The translations under genes and the position numbers were made by a program. 64,000 nucleotides of DNA from Jejudonia soesokkakensis. GTDB lineage: Bacteria > Bacteroidota > Bacteroidia > Flavobacteriales > Flavobacteriaceae. Location: positions 1-64,000 of the forward strand of contig NZ_JBHTBN010000004.1 of assembly GCF_042664795.1 (NCBI RefSeq). The letters are read 5' to 3'. Of the stretch, positions 8,861-17,198 are shown piece after piece (the stretch's first letter is position 1; each line of letters starts with the position of its first letter). Under the pieces are notes generated by a model. The model worked only from the letters and a program-made list of their open reading frames with translations, ran no database searches and was not told the origin of the DNA.

Positions 8861-9451
8861 ATGCGAAATCCTGTTGCTACAAAAAAATTAATTATAAAAG
8901 AGAGTGCAAACCTCTTCAATACCCAAGGGTATAAGGCAACCTCGATCAGTGACATCACTAAGGCTACGGGACTTACTAAGGGAGCAATCTACCGGCATTT
9001 TGAGAGCAAGAGTGATCTAGAACAACAGGCATTGCGAAGTTTAGGAAAAAAAATGTTTACCGAATTGGGAACTGAAATACAAAAGGCAAGCAATTTTAAA
9101 CTTAAAATGGAAGCGATCTTTTCCTTTTTTGAAACATATATGCATACCCCATTATATGAAGGCGGATGTCCTTTGATGAATGCAGCAATAGAGGCAGATG
9201 ATACAAATTCTGTTTTGCGTCAACAAACTTTTAATCTTTTTGCTCAATTTAAATCCTCTCTTTTCAAAATTTTTGATAATGGGATGAAGAACAATCAGGT
9301 GAAATCAGAGACAGATGTTGAATTTTACACAACGATTTTTATAGCAACATTGGAAGGTGGAATCATGATGAGTAGGCTAGAGCGTAATAAGAATGCAATT
9401 ACAACAGCCATACAGCATTTAAAAAATATTGTGACAGAGATTTCTGAATAA
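8861..9451 (+). CDS. TetR/AcrR-family transcriptional regulator
   Basis: The 196-residue protein has a TetR N-terminal helix-turn-helix at residues about 6-52 (KLIIKESANLFNTQGYKAT, ITKATGLTKGAIYRHFESK) and an all-helical ligand-binding C-terminal domain (MNAAIEADDTNSVLR). I chose the ATG at 8861: the upstream GTG and ATG codons lie within or before the promoter palindrome. Repression of itself and of the downstream hydrolase-thioesterase genes is inferred from two copies of the same palindrome, one over its own promoter and one just before the next gene. The divergent YheT-SdpI pair may be a third target. The inducer is unknown; acyl compounds are a reasonable guess given the targets. Confidence 0.9.
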   Translation: MRNPVATKKLIIKESANLFNTQGYKATSISDITKATGLTKGAIYRHFESKSDLEQQALRSLGKKMFTELGTEIQKASNFKLKMEAIFSFFETYMHTPLYEGGCPLMNAAIEADDTNSVLRQQTFNLFAQFKSSLFKIFDNGMKNNQVKSETDVEFYTTIFIATLEGGIMMSRLERNKNAITTAIQHLKNIVTEISE

Positions 9452-9467
9452 AAAAATTTAACTAAAA

Positions 9468-9485
9468 AGATACCGATTGGTATCT
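9468..9485. promoter_or_regulatory. Second TetR-type operator copy
   Basis: AGATACCGATTGGTATCT differs from the inner 18 bp of the 8836-8855 palindrome at one base. It lies 7 bp before the hydrolase start codon and 16 bp after the tetR stop. Confidence 0.75.
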
Positions 9486-9492
9486 AATTGAT

Positions 9493-10347
9493 ATGAAAAA
9501 ATTAATAATTTATATTTTACGAATTTTTATACGTACGACTGCAGTTTTATTTCCAAAATGGAACGCAGCATTTTTATTTTGGTTGCTTTGCAAAGTAAAA
9601 AAAGCACCTATTACTCAAAAAGGACATGAATTTTTTGCACAAGGAGAACAAGAATTTTTTGAAGTAGACGGGCAGTCAACAGTTTTACATCGTTGGGGGA
9701 ATGGTTCAAAAAACCTTTTATTTTTGCATGGTTGGATGAGCAATAGTCAGCGATGGCTTCCTTATTTCGAAAAATTGGATTTATCTCAATATACCATGTA
9801 CGCTTTGGATGCGCCAGGTCATGGATTGGCTAAAGGTACTTCATTAAATATTGAGACATACAGACAAGCTGTCGAAAAATCAATTGCTGCTATTGGTAAA
9901 ATAGATACTGTTGTTTCTCATTCTTTGGGCACTACGGTAATTACCTATTTATACCTATACAACCCCAAAATACCTATTGATAAATTTATAATTATGGGGG
10001 CTCCTTCTGGGATGGATGCTATTTTTAAATATTTTCAAGATCTATGCAGTCTTTCCAACAAAGCATCTCAAAATCTTGATAATAAAATTAATACTGTATT
10101 AAAAATTCCACATCAAAACATTCATATTAAAAACTTTCTTTCAGCAGTAAAAAAACCAGTGTTAGTAATCCATGATGTTAATGATGACATTACACCGGTT
10201 AGTCCTATCATAGATGCAACGAAGGATATATCAGAAATTAAATCCCTTTTTACAAAAGGATTAAAACACGATTTAAAAAGTGAGCAAGTTTATACTTGTG
10301 TGCTTAACTTTGTCGCAGAAAAAGAACTTGAACTTGCCTATTGTTAA
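9493..10347 (+). CDS. Alpha/beta hydrolase, probable membrane-associated esterase/lipase
   Basis: The 284-residue protein has an N-terminal hydrophobic segment (residues 3-32) and a canonical alpha/beta hydrolase core: HGW at 79-81, DAPGHG at 106-111, the nucleophile elbow SHSLGT with Ser144, Asp232 in HDVNDDITP and His259 in GLKHD. The substrate cannot be read from sequence. It lies directly behind a TetR operator copy and just before an acyl-CoA thioesterase-like gene, so a lipid- or acyl-ester-related role is a fair inference. It is probably repressed by the adjacent TetR protein. Confidence 0.88.
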   Translation: MKKLIIYILRIFIRTTAVLFPKWNAAFLFWLLCKVKKAPITQKGHEFFAQGEQEFFEVDGQSTVLHRWGNGSKNLLFLHGWMSNSQRWLPYFEKLDLSQYTMYALDAPGHGLAKGTSLNIETYRQAVEKSIAAIGKIDTVVSHSLGTTVITYLYLYNPKIPIDKFIIMGAPSGMDAIFKYFQDLCSLSNKASQNLDNKINTVLKIPHQNIHIKNFLSAVKKPVLVIHDVNDDITPVSPIIDATKDISEIKSLFTKGLKHDLKSEQVYTCVLNFVAEKELELAYC

Positions 10348-10373
10348 ACTGTAATATTAAATTAAAAAACTGT

Positions 10374-10853
10374 ATGTATCTAAAAGAATTTGAAGTCCGC
10401 TGGAACGATATTGATGCAAATCGGCATCTTGCAAATAGTGCTTATATAAATTATATGAGTCATACCCGTCTCAGCTTTATGCTCGAAAATGGGTTTGGAC
10501 AGCCCAAAATGGTCGAACACAATATTGGTCCAGTTGTTTTTTACGAGCACATGTACTATTTTAAGGAAGTATTCCCAGGAAAACCTATAAGAGTATCATT
10601 ACAGTTAAAGGGGCTTAGTGAAGACGGAAGGTATTTTTCTTTTCTTCACAATTTCTATGATCATAAAGGCAGAAATATGGCACGATGTGAAATGATGGGA
10701 GGTTGGATAGATCTTACCGAAAGAAAACTAAGAGCACTGCCAGACGAGTTATACCAGAACTTAAATACATTAGATAAAACAGATGATTTCTACACCATCA
10801 CTAAAGAAGATACACGAAAGTTTGGGCAAACACCAAATGATATAAATGCCTAA
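10374..10853 (+). CDS. Acyl-CoA thioesterase-like hotdog protein
   Basis: The 159-residue product is a 4HBT-type hotdog protein with the N-terminal signature VRWNDIDANRHLANSAYINYM (residues about 8-28), similar to FadM and 4-hydroxybenzoyl-CoA thioesterases; Asp12 and Asp14 sit at the usual active-site region. Such enzymes hydrolyse acyl-CoA or acyl-ACP thioesters in the cytoplasm. I chose the ATG; an upstream TTG overlapping the hydrolase gene would add 11 residues of low-quality sequence. It is the last gene of the TetR-controlled unit and ends at a strong terminator. Confidence 0.85.
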   Translation: MYLKEFEVRWNDIDANRHLANSAYINYMSHTRLSFMLENGFGQPKMVEHNIGPVVFYEHMYYFKEVFPGKPIRVSLQLKGLSEDGRYFSFLHNFYDHKGRNMARCEMMGGWIDLTERKLRALPDELYQNLNTLDKTDDFYTITKEDTRKFGQTPNDINA

Positions 10854-10880
10854 AAAAGGAAGCGAAACCGCTTCCTTTTT
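10854..10880. terminator. Bidirectional terminator
   Basis: AAAAGGAAGCG and CGCTTCCTTTT form a perfect 11-bp stem around an AAAC loop, flanked by A and T runs, between convergent genes. Confidence 0.9.
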
Positions 10881-10892
10881 ATTTATTAGTGA

Positions 10893-11258
10893 TTATCCAT
10901 TCGTATTGTAAAAGAATTGTTCTTTTACAATTTTACCGTCCTTAACCTCGTATACTCCGAGTTCTTGCATCTGGCTTCTTTGTCCGCTTTCTTTATGCGT
11001 TATATCCATTTCATGACGTACACTAAACCAATTGTCTGCAACCGTGGGTTCACTTGTCTTGGTGCTATGTACTTCAAAATTTTGATTCCACCATTCGCCT
11101 TTTTTGGCAACTTCCTGCATGCCTCGTGAAACCTGATGATCACTTCCTTCCATTTCAATACTAACAATATCTGGACTGTATAATTGCTCGTAACATTTGT
11201 GCTCTTCACCTGCGTTGCACCATTGTACTAAATTATTTGCTATTTCTTGTGTTTTCAT
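10893..11258 (-). CDS. SnoaL-like/NTF2-fold protein
   Basis: The 121-residue protein has the compact cone-shaped NTF2/SnoaL pattern: an N-terminal helix (IANNLVQWCNAGEE), YSPDIVSIEMEGSD, a middle GEWWNQNFEVHS strand and the terminal VKDGKIVKEQFFY. Members range from polyketide cyclases to binding proteins; no catalytic set identifies this one. It is a single gene between a terminator and an upstream EamA gene, with a -7-like TATCTTTA about 28 nt upstream. Confidence 0.75.
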   Translation of the reverse strand: MKTQEIANNLVQWCNAGEEHKCYEQLYSPDIVSIEMEGSDHQVSRGMQEVAKKGEWWNQNFEVHSTKTSEPTVADNWFSVRHEMDITHKESGQRSQMQELGVYEVKDGKIVKEQFFYNTNG

Positions 11259-11326
11259 TATATAATGATTTAAATATTAGAGAACTAAAGATACAAAATT
11301 CAATTATAGGAACGATACCTCCAATG

Positions 11327-12220
11327 TCATACGGCACGTTTCTTTTTACGTGTAGATAAATACACTCCTGTAAAGATGAGAACAGCAGCTAAAACTCTAA
11401 CAGAGGTGAGTTGGTCTGCCCCCAGTAAAATAGCAAAAAGGGTAGCGATAAGAGGCTGTAAATACATAAAAACTCCAATTACCGATGGACTTAATTGTTT
11501 TAGCGCGTAGATGTTAAACAAATAAGTGAGAACGGTTGTTCCAATAACTACAAAACTTAATTTCCATAGTTCTGAAAAAGCCAAACTACTCCAGGCAACT
11601 TCAGAAAATTGGCCAAAACCTATTGGGAGATTAATTATAAAAGCAATTAGAAATAAAAATTTCATTAAAGTAATAGAATTGTATTTTCCAACGAGTGGCT
11701 TCACAAAAATCAAGTATAAAGCATAAGAGGCTGCGTTCACTAGAAACAGTAGATTGCCTAACGGAATATTTGGAGCATTTACCTGTGTCTTGGCTCCAAA
11801 AAGGATTAATACAAGCGCACCCACTAATCCAATTCCAATTCCTACCCCTTTTAATAAGGTAATCTTTTCTTTCAGAATAAAATAAGAGAGTACCAATAAA
11901 AGAACAGGCGAAATTGTAATGACTACACTACTGTTAATAGGAGTAGATAACTCCAGTCCCTTAAAAAACATATTCATGTTAATTACCATACCAAAGCAGG
12001 CACAAGCAATAAACCGAAAAATATCTTTTCGTTCAATTTTTTCTGAAGGATAAAACAAACTAATGATCCAGAAGATAAGTGCCGCTCCGCTTACCCGAAG
12101 TAAAATAAATCCATACGGACCAATCACATCTGGCATTAAGCCTTTAGCAATAGTATGGTTTATACCATAAATAGTACTGGCAGCCGTCGCGGCGATAAGT
12201 GCAAGAATTCTAGTATTCAT
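11327..12220 (-). CDS. EamA/DMT-family transporter
   Basis: The 297-residue integral membrane protein has about ten hydrophobic helices arranged as two EamA repeats (residues about 5-135 and 150-290). The first begins with the usual Ala-rich helix and GINHTIAKGLMP, and the second ends with the typical QPLIATLFAILLGADQL motif. It is an inner-membrane drug/metabolite transporter of unknown substrate. It follows the ArsC-like gene by 14 nt and is probably co-transcribed with it. Confidence 0.88.
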   Translation of the reverse strand: MNTRILALIAATAASTIYGINHTIAKGLMPDVIGPYGFILLRVSGAALIFWIISLFYPSEKIERKDIFRFIACACFGMVINMNMFFKGLELSTPINSSVVITISPVLLLVLSYFILKEKITLLKGVGIGIGLVGALVLILFGAKTQVNAPNIPLGNLLFLVNAASYALYLIFVKPLVGKYNSITLMKFLFLIAFIINLPIGFGQFSEVAWSSLAFSELWKLSFVVIGTTVLTYLFNIYALKQLSPSVIGVFMYLQPLIATLFAILLGADQLTSVRVLAAVLIFTGVYLSTRKKKRAV

Positions 12221-12234
12221 ATAAATATTTGACC

Positions 12235-12591
12235 TTACTTGCCGTGAATATCTTCTTTAGCAGCCGCTATCGTTTTCTTGCTGTTTCCTATAAAAATTTT
12301 GTCATTATTAATAATCACAGGTCGCTTTAAAAAAGTATAATGTTCCAGTATTAAATCTCTGTAATCCTCATCCAGTAATTCTTCATTCCCTAAATTGCGT
12401 TCTTTGAAAAGTCTCGCACGTCTGCTAAACAAAGCTTCATAACTTCCTGCAAGGTTGTACATTTCTTCTACTTCCTCTTCTGTCAGGTTCTCCGTTTTGA
12501 TATCTTGTTGAATGAACGATTGAGGCAATGCGATATCTTTCATGATTCGCTTACAAGTGTCACAGCTAGATAAATAATATATTTTTTTCAT
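12235..12591 (-). CDS. ArsC/Spx-family thioredoxin-fold protein
   Basis: The 118-residue protein has the ArsC/Spx fold, with Cys10-x-x-Cys13 (SSCDTCKR) after the first strand, a central SRRARLFKE segment and LKRPVI near residue 90, the position of the ArsC Arg-Pro motif. Members are arsenate reductases or Spx-like regulators; the CxxC pair does not decide which. No ars genes are nearby. It is the first gene of a probable pair with the EamA transporter and has a 15-bp inverted repeat just upstream. Confidence 0.75.
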   Translation of the reverse strand: MKKIYYLSSCDTCKRIMKDIALPQSFIQQDIKTENLTEEEVEEMYNLAGSYEALFSRRARLFKERNLGNEELLDEDYRDLILEHYTFLKRPVIINNDKIFIGNSKKTIAAAKEDIHGK

Positions 12592-12607
12592 TAGGCTACT
12601 ATTTTAA

Positions 12608-12622
12608 TTGCAGTCACTGCAA
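12608..12622. promoter_or_regulatory. 15-bp inverted repeat upstream of the ArsC-like gene
   Basis: TTGCAGTCACTGCAA has perfect 7-bp arms around one central base. It lies 17-31 nt before the ArsC-like start and after the lipoprotein stop. It lacks a T tract and has no room for a loop, so an operator is more likely than a terminator. Confidence 0.4.
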
Positions 12623-12629
12623 AGTTGTT

Positions 12630-13394
12630 TTAATCTACGTTAATGCTTAAATACTGTTGAATTTCTTTTATTGGAATTTCAAAAAAAATTCTTCCTTCAG
12701 CATACGAAGCTATTTCGTATTCGTCATAAGAAAAGATAAGGTTGTCGTTTGTAAATCCTATATTATTTGGCACATAAAATTGATCCTCTTTGAACCAGAA
12801 ACCTTTAGAGTTAATTGAAGAACGTTGAGGTATTTTATAGGCTTCTTTAAACTTTTTTTCTACCAAAGCAGTGAAAGATGTTTTGTCTAAAATAAGCGTG
12901 TCATACTCTAGTTCTTCTCCAGTTTGTGTATCAAAATTAAGATATTGGGTAGCGCCATAGCCATGAGCACCTCCAGCAAAAATATAATGGTCAAGCTGTA
13001 ACGAGATTACATTCTCTGTTGTACGATTTTTTGTCATTGAAGCTTCAGCAAAATATTCGACAGCCATCGCTGGGAACTCTGCATTTTCAAGCCGATATTC
13101 TTTAATAAAATTAGTGACAGCTTCAGGTATTGTCGTCGCTGCAGGGCTAGCATCTTGTTCTCCTATATAGATCGCATTGATAATGGTTCTTGTGATTGTA
13201 TGATTGATTTTTTCTGAAACTTCTTCATCCCCGTTTACCATAACATAATCGATCAAGACTTCAGGACACATAACATCTTTACACATAGGTAGGTCTTTAG
13301 CTGAAAAACTTTCCGAAGTAAAAATGAGAGGCTTTTCAGAACAACTCGTTAAAAACAAGAATACACAGATAAGAAGAAGCAGCTTGTTATTCAT
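12630..13394 (-). CDS. RsiV-like lipoprotein (DUF4163/DUF3298)
   Basis: The 254-residue protein starts with a lipoprotein signal ending LTSCSEK (Cys18). The middle (EVLIDYVMVNGDEEVSEKIN) fits DUF4163, and the segment DHYIFAGGAHGYGATQYLNF plus the terminal EGRIFFEIPIKEI fits DUF3298, the RsiV-like domain. In Bacillus RsiV this domain binds lysozyme and controls a sigma factor; here there is no transmembrane anti-sigma part, so it is likely a surface or periplasmic lipoprotein with an unknown ligand. It diverges from the cystathionine gamma-synthase-like gene. Confidence 0.78.
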   Translation of the reverse strand: MNNKLLLLICVFLFLTSCSEKPLIFTSESFSAKDLPMCKDVMCPEVLIDYVMVNGDEEVSEKINHTITRTIINAIYIGEQDASPAATTIPEAVTNFIKEYRLENAEFPAMAVEYFAEASMTKNRTTENVISLQLDHYIFAGGAHGYGATQYLNFDTQTGEELEYDTLILDKTSFTALVEKKFKEAYKIPQRSSINSKGFWFKEDQFYVPNNIGFTNDNLIFSYDEYEIASYAEGRIFFEIPIKEIQQYLSINVD

Positions 13395-13437
13395 TTGCTA
13401 AAAGTACGATAGAATTTAAAGTGCAAAAAGAAACCTT

Positions 13438-13445
13438 TACATTTG
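13438..13445 (+). promoter_or_regulatory. -7 promoter element TACATTTG
   Basis: An exact TAnnTTTG ending 17 nt before the ATG of the downstream PLP enzyme. It lies inside an alternative 5' extension of the reading frame and therefore argues for the downstream start. Confidence 0.55.
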
Positions 13446-13462
13446 TTTTACAAAATCTACCA

Positions 13463-14605
13463 ATGAAATTCAACACCAAAACAATACATGGAGGGCAACA
13501 CAATACAGATCCAGCATACGGTTCTGTGATGCCTCCAATTTATCAAACAAGCACCTACGCTCAAAGCACTCCTGGAGGACACAAAGGATTTGAATATTCA
13601 AGGAGTGGAAATCCTACCCGCGCAGCTCTGGAACGTTCTTTAGCGAGTATTGAAAATGGCACACACGGATTGGCTTTTGGCAGCGGAATGGCAGCAATAG
13701 ATGCTGTATTGAAACTATTAAAGCCAGGAGATGAAGTTATTTCAACAAATGATTTATATGGAGGCAGTTATCGGTTATTTACAAAGATTTATGAGGACTT
13801 TGGAATACAATTTCATTTAGTAGGTATGGAAAATGCTTCCACTATTGAAAATTTTGTGAATGATAGGACAAAACTGATCTGGGTTGAAACCCCAACCAAC
13901 CCAATGATGAATATAATTGATATTAAAGCTGTTTCAGCAATTGCAAAAAAACATCATGTCTGGTTGGCAGTAGATAATACGTTTGCCACTCCATATTTGC
14001 AACGACCTATCGATTTAGGAGCCGATATAGTAATGCACAGTGCGACTAAATACCTTGGCGGTCATAGTGACGTAGTGATGGGAGCATTGGTTGTAAAAGA
14101 TGATTTTCTGGCTAAAAAGTTATATTTTATACAAAATGCAAGCGGCGCAGTGTGTGGTCCTCAGGATAGCTTTCTAGTGTTGCGAGGAATCAAGACATTA
14201 CATATTCGGATGCAACGGCATTGTGAAAACGGCGCGGCTATTGCCAAATATTTGGTGAAACATCCAAAAATTGAAAAAGTGTATTGGCCAGGTTTTGAAA
14301 ATCATCCAAACCATCTTATTGCCAAAGAACAAATGGACAATTATGGAGGAATGATCTCTTTCGTAGCCAAAGGAAATAATTATGAGGATGCTGTTAGCAT
14401 TGTCGAAAAGTTGAAAGTATTTACATTAGCTGAAAGTCTTGGAGGTGTAGAGAGTCTTGCAGGCCATCCCGCGAGTATGACCCATGCAAGTATCCCAAAA
14501 GTGGAACGTGAAAAGACAGGGGTGGTAGATAGTCTAATACGCTTAAGCGTGGGAATTGAGCATATTGATGATCTTATTGAAGATCTTGAACAGGCGATAG
14601 GATGA
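13463..14605 (+). CDS. Cystathionine gamma-synthase/gamma-lyase family PLP enzyme
   Basis: The 380-residue protein is a trans-sulfuration enzyme. It contains YSRSGNPTR (residues 45-53), FGSGMAAI (72-79), WVETPTNPMM (140-149), DNTFATPY (171-178) and the PLP lysine Lys196 in HSATKYLGGHSD. The C-terminal ESLGGVESLAGHPASMTH block is intact. Substrate direction (methionine synthesis from homoserine esters, or cysteine formation from cystathionine) cannot be decided from sequence. The start was chosen by family length and the internal promoter; a GTG 14 codons upstream is less likely. It is monocistronic and ends at a strong terminator. Confidence 0.92.
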   Translation: MKFNTKTIHGGQHNTDPAYGSVMPPIYQTSTYAQSTPGGHKGFEYSRSGNPTRAALERSLASIENGTHGLAFGSGMAAIDAVLKLLKPGDEVISTNDLYGGSYRLFTKIYEDFGIQFHLVGMENASTIENFVNDRTKLIWVETPTNPMMNIIDIKAVSAIAKKHHVWLAVDNTFATPYLQRPIDLGADIVMHSATKYLGGHSDVVMGALVVKDDFLAKKLYFIQNASGAVCGPQDSFLVLRGIKTLHIRMQRHCENGAAIAKYLVKHPKIEKVYWPGFENHPNHLIAKEQMDNYGGMISFVAKGNNYEDAVSIVEKLKVFTLAESLGGVESLAGHPASMTHASIPKVEREKTGVVDSLIRLSVGIEHIDDLIEDLEQAIG

Positions 14606-14617
14606 TTACCTTATAGA

Positions 14618-14656
14618 GCATAAAAAAAGGGAGCCAATTGGTTCCCTTTTTTATGC
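14618..14656. terminator. Bidirectional terminator
   Basis: A long near-perfect inverted repeat (GCATAAAAAAAGGGA with TCCCTTTTTTATGC around a CCAATTGG centre) sits between two convergent genes and gives a T-rich tract on both strands. Confidence 0.9.
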
Positions 14657-14666
14657 GTTTAGTTTT

Positions 14667-15467
14667 TTAATCTAAGTAATAAATATAGCCGATATTTAAC
14701 CAATAAATCCAATCATTTGCTTTGTTTTCAGGAACTTCTAAGACTCCATTGTTTTCAAAGGAGGGGTCGAGACCATCTACGGTATTAGAAAAATAATATT
14801 GCCATCTGCTATCCAGCATCAAGTCACTTAAAGGCGTTAATTTATATCGAATACCAACACTTCCTACAATCGAAAACGTAGATCCTCCTTCTTGTTGAAA
14901 TGAGTTTAGATATTTTGTTGGGGTGGTTATAGGAGTATTTAGTTCTCCCAAAGAGCTACTTACTTCAGGATCGTAGCTTACATAATGGACACCTGCACTA
15001 ATAAAAGGAGCAATTTTATATGAACCTGCCGCAAAATCACGGATGCTTAATGGGAAATACTCCAGTTGAGAACCAATATCAAATACTGTGGTAGAACCAC
15101 TCATTGCTCTTAGTTTTACGGCTAAATCATCTGTTTGACTTTCATCTACAAATTCACCAAAATGTTCCAAATTGGTTTTGTGGAAATCAATTTCATTTCG
15201 TAATTTAAAGTGGTCGTTAAAATATCTGTCTCGAGTATAGCAATTACAATCGGCTCGGTAAGAAAAATTTAAATAGTGTATTAGACCTACACCAAATCCA
15301 ACATTTCCAGTGTTTGTTTCAAAATCATTACGAACGCCATAATCTGAATAAAAAGTAACAGGTCCTGTAATGATACCTACCTCATGGGAGAAGCCAAACT
15401 GACTGTAAACATCTTGTTTAGCAAAACATAATAGGAGAAATACCACTAATAAGTTTCTGGTATTCAT
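14667..15467 (-). CDS. Secreted flavobacterial protein, probable outer-membrane beta barrel
   Basis: The 266-residue protein has a signal peptide (LLVVFLLLCFAKQDVYSQ) and a beta-rich body with repeated aromatic-alternating strands, ending in WIYWLNIGYIYYLD, typical of an outer-membrane beta-barrel C-terminus. The segment HYLNFSYRADCNCYTRD..FNDHFKLRNEIDFHKT is well conserved in an uncharacterised flavobacterial family (annotated THC0290_0291-type in my recollection; this needs a search). Function is unknown. It is a single gene with its own exact -7 element and a shared bidirectional terminator. Confidence 0.7.
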   Translation of the reverse strand: MNTRNLLVVFLLLCFAKQDVYSQFGFSHEVGIITGPVTFYSDYGVRNDFETNTGNVGFGVGLIHYLNFSYRADCNCYTRDRYFNDHFKLRNEIDFHKTNLEHFGEFVDESQTDDLAVKLRAMSGSTTVFDIGSQLEYFPLSIRDFAAGSYKIAPFISAGVHYVSYDPEVSSSLGELNTPITTPTKYLNSFQQEGGSTFSIVGSVGIRYKLTPLSDLMLDSRWQYYFSNTVDGLDPSFENNGVLEVPENKANDWIYWLNIGYIYYLD

Positions 15468-15495
15468 GATAAAATAGGTTTAGATTGAGACGTAA

Positions 15496-15503
15496 CAAAT
15501 ATA
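15496..15503 (-). promoter_or_regulatory. -7 promoter element TATATTTG
   Basis: Exact TAnnTTTG on the minus strand, 28 nt before the start of the putative barrel protein. Confidence 0.55.
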
Positions 15504-15585
15504 TAAAAACATATCAAACAGTAAAATATTAACAGGAAATTTAAGCATTTGCAAAAAAATAACACCCTTTTATTTCTATAACATT

Positions 15586-15593
15586 TATATTTG
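15586..15593 (+). promoter_or_regulatory. Candidate -7 promoter element TATATTTG for gdhA
   Basis: The only exact plus-strand TAnnTTTG in the 274-nt gap before gdhA. It would give a leader of about 140 nt. I see no riboswitch-like conserved fold in that leader. Confidence 0.4.
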
Positions 15594-15741
15594 CTAATTA
15601 ATAACGAAACCTTTGTCATTAAATTACTTGAATCACCTATTTTATAAGGATATTATAAATTAATGACAAGAATGATCTCTTTAAAAAACCTATAATTTCA
15701 AGACTTAAGATATCGCATCTTTATCCTAAAACCAGAAACAA

Positions 15742-17085
15742 ATGAAGCAAAGTATTAAAGATTTTATTGCATCTGTTGAAAAATCAAATCCGAACGAACC
15801 AGAATTTATGCAGGCAGTAACAGAAGTTGCTGAAACCGTAATCCCTTTTATTGAAGCAAACGAGAAATATCAGGGAAAAAAACTACTGGAACGAATGGTC
15901 GAACCAGAAAGAACTATATTATTTCGTGTAAACTGGACAGATGATTCTGGAGAAATTCATGTAAATAGAGGGTATCGTGTAGAATATAATTCTGCAATTG
16001 GGCCTTACAAAGGAGGTCTTCGTTTTCACCCTTCTGTAAACTTGAGTATCCTTAAATTTTTAGGTTTTGAACAAACTTTTAAAAACAGTTTAACAACACT
16101 CCCTATGGGTGGTGGAAAAGGAGGAAGTGATTTTGACCCTAAAGGAAAAAGTGATGCAGAAGTAATGCGTTTCTGTCAGAGTTTTATGACCGAACTTGCC
16201 AGACACATAGGGCCAGATACAGATGTTCCTGCCGGAGATATTGGTGTAGGAGGAAGAGAGATAGGCTATATGTTTGGTCAATATAAGAGACTTCGTAATG
16301 AATTTACCGGAGTGCTTACCGGAAAAGGAAGAAGTTATGGAGGGTCACTTATCCGACCTGAAGCAACTGGATATGGAAATGTCTATTTTGCAAAGAACAT
16401 GCTCGAAACAAAAGGCGAAAGCTTTAAAGGAAAAACGGTTGTGATTTCTGGTTCTGGAAACGTTGCTCAATACGCTGCAGAAAAAGCAATGGAATTTGGT
16501 GGTAAAGTAGTGACCATGTCAGATTCTGGCGGATTTATATATGACAAGGAAGGTCTTAATGAAGAAAAACTTGCTTTTATTATGAATCTTAAAAATGTAA
16601 AACGAGGGAGAATTAGTGAATACGTTGATAAATATCCTTCAGCAAAATACAATGAGGCAGAACGACCTTGGGGAGTGAAATGTGATATTGCGCTACCATG
16701 TGCTACGCAAAATGAGTTAAATGAAAAAGAAGCTAAAACCCTATTGAGCAATGGGTGTATGTGTGTAAGTGAAGGAGCAAATATGCCTTCTACTCCAGAA
16801 GCCATAGAAGTATTTTCTAAAGCAAAAATTTTATTTGCCCCAGGAAAAGCATCTAATGCTGGAGGGGTTGCTACGTCGGGACTTGAAATGTCACAGAATT
16901 CTCTTCGCCTTAGTTGGACTGCAAAAGAAGTAGATGAAAAGTTGCATACAATTATGAACGATATTCACGCAGCTTGTGTAGAATATGGAAAAGATGGAGA
17001 CGGCTATGTAGATTATGTAAAAGGGGCAAACATTGCAGGATTTGTAAAAGTTGCAGAAGCTATGCTTGCACAAGGTGTGGTTTAA
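15742..17085 (+). CDS. gdhA: NADP-type glutamate dehydrogenase
   Basis: The enzyme interconverts 2-oxoglutarate plus ammonium and glutamate, the main low-affinity ammonium assimilation route. The 447-residue length and sequence match the hexameric bacterial GdhA class: YKGGLRFHP around Lys90, the catalytic Lys126 in PMGGGKGG, Asp166 in PAGDIGVGGREIGYM, and the Rossmann segment VVISGSGNVAQYAAEKA at 233-249. NADP preference is inferred from the family, not from a single residue. It is monocistronic, with a long leader and its own terminator. Confidence 0.96.
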   Translation: MKQSIKDFIASVEKSNPNEPEFMQAVTEVAETVIPFIEANEKYQGKKLLERMVEPERTILFRVNWTDDSGEIHVNRGYRVEYNSAIGPYKGGLRFHPSVNLSILKFLGFEQTFKNSLTTLPMGGGKGGSDFDPKGKSDAEVMRFCQSFMTELARHIGPDTDVPAGDIGVGGREIGYMFGQYKRLRNEFTGVLTGKGRSYGGSLIRPEATGYGNVYFAKNMLETKGESFKGKTVVISGSGNVAQYAAEKAMEFGGKVVTMSDSGGFIYDKEGLNEEKLAFIMNLKNVKRGRISEYVDKYPSAKYNEAERPWGVKCDIALPCATQNELNEKEAKTLLSNGCMCVSEGANMPSTPEAIEVFSKAKILFAPGKASNAGGVATSGLEMSQNSLRLSWTAKEVDEKLHTIMNDIHAACVEYGKDGDGYVDYVKGANIAGFVKVAEAMLAQGVV

Positions 17086-17104
17086 ATTTGTGTACCCGAA
17101 ATAT

Positions 17105-17134
17105 AACAAAGGTTGCCAACAGGTAACCTTTGTT
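17105..17134 (+). terminator. Probable terminator after gdhA
   Basis: AACAAAGGTT and AACCTTTGTT form a perfect 10-bp stem around a 10-nt GCCAACAGGT loop, followed by CATTTT. The T tract is short, so termination may be partial. Confidence 0.7.
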
Positions 17135-17198
17135 CATTTTAAGACCTTGCAATATTTATTACTTTCGCCTGTTATAATTGATAACTAAAACACCTCTC

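Noticed and set aside
8758..8958. Upstream extension of the YheT-like gene
   Set aside because: It runs through its own promoter, the TetR operator and the start of the divergent tetR gene.
12235..12591. Arsenic resistance operon
   Set aside because: The ArsC fold is shared with Spx-like proteins and there is no ArsR, ArsB or Acr3 gene in the neighbourhood.
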